NCBI GenBank assembly: GCA_021229015.1
Contig: CM037789.1
Location: 37,572,330 to 37,636,329, forward strand
DNA: 64,000 nt
Source of the DNA: Solen grandis
Taxonomy: Eukaryota; Mollusca; Bivalvia; Adapedonta; Solenidae
Direction: 5' to 3'
In this document: piece after piece, positions 45,217 through 55,800 of the stretch
Layout: the number at the start of each line of letters is the position of its first letter
Numbering within the stretch: position 1 is the first letter of the stretch
Program-made: the position numbers and the translations under genes
Notes under the pieces: model-generated
Database searches by the model: none
Seen by the model: the letters and a program-made list of their open reading frames with translations, nothing else
Told to the model about the DNA's origin: nothing

Positions 45217-45378
45217 TTAAGGTAAAGTCCCTGTAATGGTTCCGCTACGTCTTGGACCACTTAACCTCTACCAAGATAACCAAGGTATCCTAATGAAACA
45301 TTAGGACATCTTGGTTATCTCCGTGAAAGGCCATGAGGTCCGAAATGTAGCGGAACCTTTACATGGACTTTACTTTAA
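45217..45378. mobile_element. 162-bp palindromic MITE
   Basis: Almost fully self-complementary: ends TTAAGGTAAAGTCCCTGTAA and TTACATGGACTTTACTTTAA, inner arms 'tggttccgctac/gtagcggaacc' and 'accaagataacc/ggttatct'. Confidence 0.85.
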
Positions 45379-45584
45379 TTGGTAAATCATCTTCTAGACT
45401 TGAAACTCGCGGTTTTTGTTTCATCGTTCCGTATCAGTCTTGTTTTAGCGTTTTATTTCTTTCGGAATAATTTTGAAGTCCTTTGAATATGAAATTGTTA
45501 CCTGCCTTTTGGAATCAAATTTTAAAAATATTAATTTTTAGAATTATTTAATTTATGTGTTTCTTACTTATGATTTCATGTGAG

Positions 45585-45735
45585 GAAGCCTTCCAGCTGG
45601 CTTGCGGTAGGTCGGTGGTTCTACCTGGATGCCTCCGTGCATTCAGGGTCTTCCTCCACCTGTAATTAGCTGGGCGTCGCTATATGACTGAAATACTGTC
45701 GAAGCGACGGTAAACTCAAATAGTCAAGTCAAGTC
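45585..45735 (+). mobile_element. SINE family B, body and 3' end
   Basis: 'aagccttccagctggcttgcggtaggtcggtggttctacc', 'tcttcctccacctgtaattagc', 'atgactgaaatactgtcgaagcgacggtaaac'. A fuller copy with a tRNA-like head is at 61305. A well-known bivalve SINE type. Confidence 0.8.
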
Positions 45736-45902
45736 TAAATTGTGAGCTATAATTTTGCCAAAGTTAGTTGTCAGGAACTCGCAGTTTAAACAGCTGAAGA
45801 AGAATCTTTGAAAATACTCACAAGACAGGGTACAGATAGATTGCGATAACTCGCAAGTAAGGTTCGCCGACAAGAAACGTTCAGTAGACATATATTACAC
45901 CT

Positions 45903-46198
45903 TTTCTTTGCCTCAGGAGCGGGAGGTCGTGGGTTCGATTCCCGGCCGCGATATACCAAAGGCGTAAAAATGGTACTGTTATAGCTCCCTGCTTGGCGCT
46001 CAGCATATAAGGGTAGTTACAGGACTGGTTGGCCCGGTGTCAGAATAATGTGACTGGGTGTAGTATCATGCCACATGTCTACGGCGTGATACTGCAGTTT
46101 GTGACAGCACAATATCTGTCTCAAGTAGACATCGTCTCCATAATTTAATGACTGAAATACTGTCAGTGGGACGTTAAACCTAACAAACAAACAAACAC
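45903..46198 (+). mobile_element. SINE family A, nearly full
   Basis: Head B box GTGGGTTCGATTCCC, body 'gctccctgcttggcgctcagc', 'ggttggcccggtgtcagaat', 'gtgatactgcag', end 'actgtcagtgggacgttaaacc' and (ACAA)n tail. The A-box half is lost. Confidence 0.85.
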
Positions 46199-47111
46199 CC
46201 TTCCTTTAATTCTTGCATTTTATGTTATAACAACTGACTAAATAACCTTTTGTTGTTCAATACTATAGCGGTACAAACTCGAAACTACATGTTTAACTAA
46301 TTAAACCTTGCTAAATCCCTTTTTTCGTTCGTGTGTATCTGCTAATTGCTTCCTACCATGTGGCGAGTTTCGTATATTTTATTGTTGCATAAGATAGACC
46401 ATGAATAAAGCTCCTTTGGTACAATATACATACAGATTGACTTACTTAGCATTCAGCAGTGTCCACAGAAAAACCAGTTTGTTGCACAACTGTCACGACG
46501 CTCTTTAATGACTGAAACTGGCATCTGCTTACAAGATCCGGTTTGGATTCAAATAGTTTATATACTGTGAGCTTTAAATAATAGGGATTTTATCGAAATG
46601 ACCTTTGGAATATGAAAACCCAACTAGTATATAATTATCTAACCATGGTCACTTTGGAGCTATCTGTTTTGAATTACTCCATGCGGAAGAAGGAGAAATT
46701 GTTTCTTGTATTTGTAGTAAGAATGGTACATAGAGTCAATGATATCACTTTCCAACATTCAAAGGATAGAAGGGATGAAACAGTGTTATGTCCAAACATC
46801 TCCTTGTAAGGCTAAAATTAATTCACTGGATGTCACTATCTACTTGAATAGCAATCGTTATATTTATTTAGTGTACGGTTTACATCTGCCAAAGTTTAAA
46901 AGTAATCCTAAAACAAAATTTATATAACGCGGACAACAAGGAAAAATACGCTCCCGGGATAATGGACTCAAAATAACTATATTTCTGTTCTATTCTACCT
47001 CTAGGAGTTGTAACATGCGATTGAAGAAGATGGTGAAATGAAAGAGGACTGGCTAAAAGATATCTAATGCAAATGCAAAGGGAAAGGAATGCAGCTGATG
47101 ACAAGACAGCA
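46199..47111. other. No gene recognised
   Basis: Small overlapping ORFs at 46612-46927 (plus) show no domain. AT-rich flank of the mariner remnant. Confidence 0.4.
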
Positions 47112-47350
47112 CTACAATGATGCATATTCTGTTTGAGCTTTAATATACTTTAAAACAGTATGAATGACGTCATCATTACTTTGAAAGGAGCGATCGCGAA
47201 TGTGATATTTCAGTTTAAGGAAAATGTAGAAGTTGGACAGTACAAGACCCAGTGAGTAAGTGGCATGAGGCAACAGTTCAAAGCCACATATTTCAGCTTC
47301 TGTCACTATCACTTGTGCTGTGTTGACTGGGGCACTGTCCCGCAACAACA
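47112..47350 (-). pseudogene. mariner transposase C-terminal remnant
   Basis: About 80 residues on the minus strand match the mariner (Tc1/mariner superfamily) DDD catalytic end: RDSAPVNTAQVIVTEAEICG, then FELLPHATYS, then SNFYIFLKLKYHI and DDVIHTV. The usual HDNAPxH motif is altered (RDSAPVN). The final catalytic Asp of the SDYxLFP-type motif reads Asn. No N-terminal half or inverted terminal repeats are seen. The remnant is dead. Confidence 0.85.
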
Positions 47351-47764
47351 AGCGGTCAGTCAAGGAAACAAGAGATTGTCGCTCGATATGTGAGAAATGC
47401 CACACACACACACGGGCAACAAATATTTTAATTTCTCGCATCAAGTATTTATAACATAGATACATGTGTATAATAACAACACCAATAACTTAAGAACATT
47501 AAATCAATGGCTGGATCAAGGTTTGTAAGATTCTTACTCAAGCGTGTCTGGTTCTTGTCAGTGACGACAGTAAGGACACCCTGGGGACTCTCTCAATCTA
47601 ACGTCTACAGAGAGTTGGCAGATGTTCACAATACCGTTACCAACAAGAGACTCATAAACCAAGTAAAGTATACATATTTCACAAAGTTTGAACATGCTTA
47701 ATATATGTACATAGACTCTCTTGGGGATTTTTTTCAAAGTGCTAGGAACGATTAAAGCTATCAA

Positions 47765-48512
47765 GTGTTTAAAGATCAAAGCGCACAATGCGCTGAGAGA
47801 CGGCGACGGGATTAACATTATAAACCCAGAGTTTCTGAAGTTACTGAATCAGTCACATGACGACAAAAACTCCACCCGCTGTTGCTACAGAAGTTCTGTT
47901 TGTAACATAATCCAGAGTAAAGGTCATGAACCTTTCATTCATAAAGAGCTGCATACTTAAGTAGGTCATTCTCTTTCTCTAGTGCTAGCGAATTCTATCT
48001 GTTGTCTTGTATGTGTAGAAATTGACCAGGTATTTGATTATTTAAGATACTAGAATGTTTGCCTATCTATCTCAAAATTAAGAAATGCCCTAGGAGGAAC
48101 CTAACTCGCCATCATGCAAAATATTGTGTGGACTACTTTAGGTCAATTACATACATACGGAGCACTACTTTTTCTTTTTACAGGAGTAGATCTTCATGTA
48201 CGTAAGATGGGTTGCTGTTCTGGTTAAGAAATGTCATGGATATTTTTTTCACGCTTAAAATTGATGCTTCCAGTGCAAAATAATGGCAAAAGAAAACATG
48301 TTAACAAACAATAACACACTAAAAGCGGTTACGGTTATGATTTAAACGTCTGTGTAACATATTCCACTCGTATTTGTTAGTGCAGAATCGCATTGCATGG
48401 ATCTGCACTAGGCGCGGAGAGGTACAGTTAAAATTGTTGTGGAAAATATACAAATTAGCAAGGCCTGATTTTGTACTTCAGCATAAGGCGGCTATCGCCG
48501 TCTAAAAAACAC
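47765..48512 (-). repeat. Right arm of the ~750-bp long inverted repeat
   Basis: Reverse complement of 8130-8880 over its full length, including 'gcgcacaatgcgctgagag' at the inner end and 'cggctatcgccgtctaaaa' at the outer end. Similarity is high enough to align by eye without gaps over long runs. No target-site duplication is visible at either outer end. Confidence 0.85.
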
Positions 48513-48761
48513 ATCTCTTGGACCCTAAGTTTCTTTTTGCTTCGATAAATTATACAGTTTTAAGATCATTTTCGTTGGCACAGATGGGTCATCGGAAATA
48601 TTTATTTATAACGTGCGCACATGTTAACTATCAAGTGGAGGTAGGGTTAGTATTTCGATTAGTTTCATTGTTCAATCATCACGTGTATATTAAATATAAG
48701 TGGCGAATTACGATATGCGACGGCTTATTTGTAAGTCTAACACTTCGTTACGACATCGCAG

Positions 48762-48860
48762 TGTGGCAGCACTATGTCTGCCACGTGCAGACAAATACCC
48801 TCAATACAAATGACTGAAATACTGTCAGTGGGACATTAAACCAAATCAAACAACCAAATA
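48762..48860 (+). mobile_element. SINE family A 3' fragment
   Basis: 'gacatcgcagtgtggcagcac', then 'atgactgaaatactgtcagtgggacattaaacc' and a CAAA-rich tail. Confidence 0.75.
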
Positions 48861-49195
48861 ATAGTGATGTGCTGTATGCCTAAAAGAACTACTGAATGCA
48901 AATGGGCCCGGTTTTGGACTTATGGACATTTTTTTATCTAAAGTGCGGACTTAACATACTTCTTTTTTAGAAATAAGGAAACTGTAAATATCATATGTAC
49001 GTCATATCCTCTTAAAGAAAAATGATTCGCATTGATCATCGTTTAGAAATAAAAAGAAATAGCATTCGGTAAACAAATTATACGTGTTTAATGACTGTTG
49101 CGACTAACAAAATATTTGAAAAGACTTTTACCGAATGGTTTCTTTTCTAAGACATTTATTATACCGGGTAACGTATTTGTTATTAAACTTAGCCT

Positions 49196-49221
49196 TCTTT
49201 CTTTCTTTCTTTCTTTCTTTA
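49196..49221. repeat. (CTTT)n microsatellite
   Basis: Six TTTC units. Confidence 0.9.
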
Positions 49222-49504
49222 CTTATTTATTTTAAAAATGCATTTGAATTTTAATTGAAATTCAATCAGTGAGCAGAAGAACAAAACAACAACCAAAAAA
49301 AAATAAATAAACAGTATCTACTTCTCATTCAGAGACAGTCTGTTTTAAATAAAACTGTTTTTGTTTCTTGAATAATTTTATTGAATAAGGTATCATTTTG
49401 ATGGTAATGTATTGTTCTTCAACTATATATAATTAACTTTCACATATATTCAGTAGTGTAGTAGAGGTATAAAATGGCACTTGTACTATCTTGCCATAGA
49501 GCTA

Positions 49505-49575
49505 GCTTTTGTGGCGACGTGGTAGAGTGTCCGATTTGCAAACCGAGGGTCCCGAGTTCGAATCCAGCTCGGAAC
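49505..49575 (+). mobile_element. tRNA-like pseudogene or SINE head
   Basis: GTGGCGACGTGGTAGAGTGT, anticodon-loop-like TTGCAAA, and B box GAGTTCGAATCC. The anticodon stem and acceptor stem do not pair well, so I do not call a tRNA gene. Confidence 0.5.
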
Positions 49576-49699
49576 AGTAGGATTTTACTTGGTTACAGTA
49601 GAATAGGACATATTTGTATATCTTTGTACAAAATGTGACAAACTAAGGTTTTTGATCATTCTGATATCAATAACTAACTTACTCTCAAAGAAATGCTAT

Positions 49700-49787
49700 A
49701 CTCTAAGGGGGGTAACTACTGTAACGAGCAGCTGTTCAGAAACCGCGAAATACACTAATATTCCTCCAAATCAAGATGGCGGCGTCC
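49700..49787 (+). promoter_or_regulatory. PAAF1: PAAF1 5' end with YY1-like motif on the start codon
   Basis: The initiator ATG (49776) lies within CAAGATGGCGGCG, the classical YY1 core (AAGATGGCGGC), often found over start codons of housekeeping genes. No TATA box is seen just upstream. Confidence 0.6.
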
Positions 49788-49831
49788 ATGGAAAGAATTA
49801 TCATTCAAAGCGACTGGGAGTCGGCACTACG
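49776..49831 (+). CDS. PAAF1: PAAF1 exon 1
   Basis: 18 codons plus 2 nt; donor ACG/gtattt; encodes MAASMERIIIQSDWESAL. Confidence 0.9.
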
Positions 49832-52800
49832 GTATTTTGCTTAGCTGCTCTTTATTTCATCATTGTGTAAGGGAGATAAAAATTAAGGTTGAAAATCACT
49901 TATGAAATTATTTTGATGGCGTGTCATTAGACTCATTTATAGTTTATATACACTGTACCACTGTCTCATTTTTTTTTATTTCAGAGAGGAAGATGGCAAG
50001 TCTTGGATTACCTACAAACGCGCTGGTAAGAAACACTGATATTTTTTCATGCCTTGTTATTTGAATATTTATTTAATTTTGCTGAATAGTCATTTTAATG
50101 AGTACTGTTCTGCTCATATGAAGCATTTTGCAAATGACTCTAGACGAACAGAAAGTAGACGAAATTATTATCCATCATTATTTCATTTATCCTCGAGTGC
50201 CCAAACTGCGCCCCTCTAAGATTTAATTAGGAAATGCAACATAAATAAAATACATAGAATAAAAACTGTTCATGTACCAATTAATTCTATCAAATTCACA
50301 TTGATATCCCCCCAAAAAGACTTTTATACATAATTATTCACTCAAAAATAACAGTTAAAACCTTACGAGTCATATATTATGCCATCATTTTGTGTGGTCC
50401 TAACTCCGCCCCCTAGGTGACGTCATAGTAGTTGCGAATTGTACACATATGACCTCCATTTATAAATATGTAAACACAGCAGATGGAATTTCCAAGAAAC
50501 TTTTATTTTAAAAATTTGAGTTTAAAAGGGCCATTCTGCGTGGAAATCGTTTTGTATTAAGAAAAAAAACACATAAAAAGAATGGTTCGAGATAAAATAT
50601 GCAATATTTATCAGTTTGAATCAAAATTTCATACAAAAGTCATCTGACTTTCTGTACCAAAACATAGTAAAGAAATCTCACAGTTGCTTGCACGTGTGAT
50701 AAAATCTAGTGAGACTACGATAAAAAAAAATGAAGGTGGCGGAGTTAGGACAGGGGCGCAGTTAGGACCTCCGATGATATTACCTAGGTGAAGCCTGGAC
50801 CTTTATATAAGATATCTCCTGGTTTAGCAGGCTTCATTAGAAGTCACTGCTGTCATTCACTTATACAGACTGTAGCTTTCTGTAAGCACATGGAACTCAT
50901 TTTTAAAGGCATTGTTTATTTATTAAGAGTGACACAGAAAGTTTTAAGTAATTGCACAATCCATTAATAAGAGCACAGCATTCTATAGACTTACCAAAAT
51001 AAGCAGATGGTTTCTTAATAATACCCCAAAACAAAATATTGAGGTGTCTTATAAATTCAGAAGACCTTTTAAGTAGAGCTTGCTTTATACTTAAAAAGTA
51101 TTCCATAATCACATTTACTTATTTTCAATACCAATTCAATTATAATGGAGAAACCATCCATATTTTCTTACAATTACCGAATGTTGCATATGGGTAATTT
51201 TCTTAAAAATTCTTAGTCAGTGACTATCTGTGAGCGATCTGCTTTACAGGCCTGACCAATGAAATGTATTTACAATCTGGTAGCTATCAAGATCTTTTTC
51301 TGTTGTCATTCATAACCTGAAAAGCAATTTCCAACATATTTTTTTGTTGTTTACAGGGAAATGTTGGAAAGTGACATTTACTTTTTCCCTTGACAAAGTG
51401 TCAGACACATTTTTCTTTTAAACCAGTATTTCATTTGGGAGAAGATATAGGTATCCAGCAAGTGCTTGTGGACTTTGTTTTCTTTCTGATTCTGGAATGA
51501 AATTATCTGTATATTTGTGGGGGGAAAAAATCATGTACAAATGTTTCAGAACTTGACAGAAGTTAAGTGTTTCCAATTATAAAGATTTCTTTCATTTGAT
51601 GTTTCTTGCGTTACCGGCATTCTTTTGTTTCCTTCATTAAATGATAGGAAAAGAGACGATACACTCTGAGCTGAAAACTGTCGGAATAGCAGGGGAAGGA
51701 ACTCCGTATGTGTCTGGAGATGATAACTTCGCTGTGACAGGCATATCACAGGTAGACAATTTTCAAACTTATTGGGGATATAGGCACGGATCCAGCGGCG
51801 AGGCCGAGGCCCCCCCCAGCTGCCCTGGTCATACATTTTTTTTAGGCTATAAAATCCCTTGATTACATCATAGTAGTGTTGTCTAGAGGAACCACCTGAC
51901 AAGCCAGACTCCTATTGTCTTGTGGCCCCCTGCTGTTAATGTGTAGTTAATCCGAATCGGCAGTCGTCCATGACTGTATGATAAGCATGTGTTTAGGGTA
52001 CTGCGGACACGTTCACTGATTGAGAGAAATTTACATGTCGTCTGCCCAGCGATTTAACAATAGGGAAGAATTGGTAATAACCAAATGTTTTTATCAGTTA
52101 CAACTATAAACTATTCTAGACAAATGCAGTTTAAGAATAGCATAAAATAGTTAAGCATAAAATTAGCCACAAAAAACAACAACTAAGCTGGACATTAAAA
52201 TGTATTTAGCATCGAAACAATTTCACTAGAGCCCAAAGGAATTAATGAAAAAAAAAACTTCTTAGCTAAATCTACTCAACGAATTTTTCAATTCACTTTT
52301 CTCTACATGTATAAAGTTTTAAATCTTGCTTTAAAAGCGAGCTACTTAGCTGCCAGTTGATGAACTTTCAGGTATGAAAAATTGTCGATTTCTTTCTTGA
52401 AAAAGTTAAAAAGGTAATGATTTTTTTTTTTTTTGCTGTAGCAAAATTTTTGTAGTATTCTGCAGAGTAGATGCATACCTATCGCTAGCCATGCAAATTA
52501 AACTTATTCAGAAATGGTTGTGTTTCTACATGTCATCATCTTTACAATTTATACATAACTTTTTTGTATTATTTTTATGAAACTTATAAGTACTGATAAG
52601 TCGATGAATACGAAATACTAATGCACAAAAAACACAATTCATGTGCGAAAAATAAAACGGATATTAAAGATTTTATATTAGATATCAACATCTTTTATTA
52701 CTGAATATTGTTAGTTTTGTCACTGATTTAACATTTAGAAGAAAAAAATCGACACGCAGAAGGGACCCAAACCTTCTGCAACCGTCCGACCATAAAACGT

Positions 52801-55800
52801 GTGCCTGATTTATTTTTTATACCCCCGAAACGAAGTTTGGGGGGGTATATAGGAGTCACCCGGTGGTCGGTCGGTCGGTTGGTCGGTCGGTCCAGCGGTC
52901 CGTTGCATTTTCCTTGTCTGGAGCATAACTTGAAAACCACAAGTTGGAATTCAGTACAACTTCATGCAATGATCAAGCACATGGAGAGGAAGTGCAGTGC
53001 ACAAGAACCATAACTCCATCTTGACTTATTACAGAGTTATTGCCCTTGTTACTTTTCCTTGTCCGGAGATAACTTGAAATACGTTGGATTTCAAAACAAT
53101 TTCATACAATGGTCAACCACAATATGAGGAAGTGCAGTGCACAAGAACCATAACTCTATCTAGAGTAATTACAGAGTTATTGCCCTTAGTTACTTTTCCT
53201 TACAATTTCATACAATGGTCAACCACAATATGAGGAAGTGCAGTGCACAAGAACCATAACTCTATCTAGAGTAATTACAGAGTTATCGCCCTTTGTTACT
53301 TTTCCTTGTCCAGAGTATAACTTGTAAACTACTGGTTGGATTTCAAAACAATTTCATACAATGCAGGCCTTTCCACAGACGCAACAAGCGCCCCGGGGCC
53401 GGGGCGACTGAATTTTGAAATCAGAGTCACCGGGGCGCCTAAAATCTCAATCAGAATCACCGGGGCGTCTGAATTTGTCTGCTTACCAAATCATACCTTG
53501 CCTCGGTAACCGAGAACCACGCTTTCGCGTCTTGTCTCGCAACTTCCCAGCATGACACCAGTACACACACCTACACGATGCTGTCGGACAGTGTCGTGTA
53601 TATGATGCTTATCAGTACCCTCCAAAGTGTGAAGACAGTGGCCTAAGGAAACAAGTTGAGGGTTGAAAGTGAAACTATGCTAGGTACATAAGAACATACC
53701 AGCACTTAGCATTGTTTTGCTCTTAACCCTCGATGTTTACGCGCCATATGTCGAAGTCAAGTTGGTTTAGTATGAGGAGTACAGTCCAGATATCGGTTTT
53801 GCATTTAACGATGAAATATGCAAGTCACAATACATAAAACATATTTCTAACTGTTAGAAATATTATTTGAAATGAATGTTTGGCAATCGTGCATAAAAAC
53901 GTGATGAATCATGAAAATCTGAGTAAAGGAGGAACGCATGTACTTTGATCGAATTACAAAGACATAAACGTAACCCATGGTTATAGCATTAAGGAAAAAA
54001 AAAACACCTTCCCTCACGTTATTTCATGAATTCAATGCAAGTTGAAACCTATCATTTATATCTATTCTCTTTTTTTCTTCTGCAGTCACAGACACAACAT
54101 TTATTAATGAAACTACTCATCATAAACATCGTATTACAGCTCAGGTTAAAGATGCTTATTTTGTGTGTTAACTCAATAAATGATAATATCATAGAGGTAT
54201 TTAATATGGATTGAATTATGCATATAAAAGGTGCACTATCAACTATGCTTATGTAAGTAAATTATATGCTCGCCAAACTCTTCAGAAACGAAATGCATAA
54301 TAATTATCATAATTTGACTTTAAAACTTAAGTTGTAAAGATTTTTTTTCAAAACACAAGAGTCAAGTAAAAAAATAAATCAGATTGAGCAGCCCCTTTCG
54401 AAAATATCTGTAGAATTAGAACTGTGTTTATAAGAAATATGATATGGCTGTAACGCAAGTGAGTCAACTCGTTGAAGATTATGCGTGAAATTGTGAGCAA
54501 AACACTTTTGTACGAAAACTTTGAATTCAAATAAAATTCGAAACACGAAATAAAATTCATATAACAAGTTGACTTTTAACCAATTATCTAATATATATAT
54601 TCTCCCCCTTCTGTTATATAAGTAAATGGAGAGGAACATTATCTACCAGTCAAGTTATAACTTTCGATTTATTAATGACAGCATTTAAAGTGAAAATTAA
54701 ATAAAATATATTTGTTGTTGTTTTTTTCAATGAACCAGTAATGGTAATAAAAAAGTCACTAAAATCATGAATAAGTCAATGCCACCCAGTGTCCCCCTAG
54801 ACAGACTTTGAAAGGTGCGAAAATGGGGGACTTCGGCCCTAATCAAGATTAATTGGCGCCAATATGTAACGATGGCAAACTGACACTTCCCGTTGTGTAC
54901 CGGGTACTATGATGTTCACATGACATTCGGTACTCGAAAATGTATATAAATTCAAATGAAAAGGTAAGCAATCGTCATTGTGCGTTATCTTCCGAAAATT
55001 AAGTCAATTTCTTCTCCGCTCTTTTGGATAAATTATTAGTGCTGGATTATCTGATTCGATATTGTGATTGTGCATGATTAAACTTGAAAAGTGTTGCAAT
55101 GGCTGCCCCACGGGGTAAAAAGAGACATTTCCCTGACTCTGGAACTATCACAAGGTTTTTTAGTCCAAGGACTGTGGAAGTTCCGTGTTCAAATGAGACT
55201 GAGAGTGTTAGTGCACGTGACAATAAAGGTGATCGTGTTTCGGAGCCTCCTGCCAAGATTCAAGGACTTCCAGACAGGAAGGAGAGGCTTTCTGGTTTCG
55301 ACCCAGCATGGGAACGGTGTCACAAAAGCAAAAGACGTGCGCTGGCTGTCCCATGACAAGGCAACAACAACACTGAGGAAGTGTCTTCCATCTGTCTACA
55401 CTAGTTTGGAGAGGGAGGCATCAGAACGAAATGACGTGAAAGCTGTCGGCCTGTCCGTCTTCACCCAAGACTTCAGGTTTGTGTTGTCTACTCACATGAT
55501 GTGCGACATATTGCCACACCTGTCCGAACTGTCGAAGGCCATGCAAACCCGAGACGCGGTGTTTACAACTGTAAAGCCACTAGTCCGCGGAACACTGGCT
55601 GTCCTGCGAGGCCTAAGAAGTGAGCCCGGTGAGCACTACAGATCCGCCGTCAGCCAAATTGAACAAATCAGCAACGACGGCTCCAAGGTAAAGATACCAA
55701 GCGACGGACAGATTGAGGACTACCGCGCAACTGTCTACAAACCATTCCTGGAAGCTGTGATCAGAAACGTTGAGGACAGATTCCCTGACCTACCGCTTCT

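Noticed and set aside
49505..49575. Possible tRNA gene
   Set aside because: A and B boxes are present but acceptor and anticodon stems do not pair; more likely a SINE head or tRNA pseudogene.
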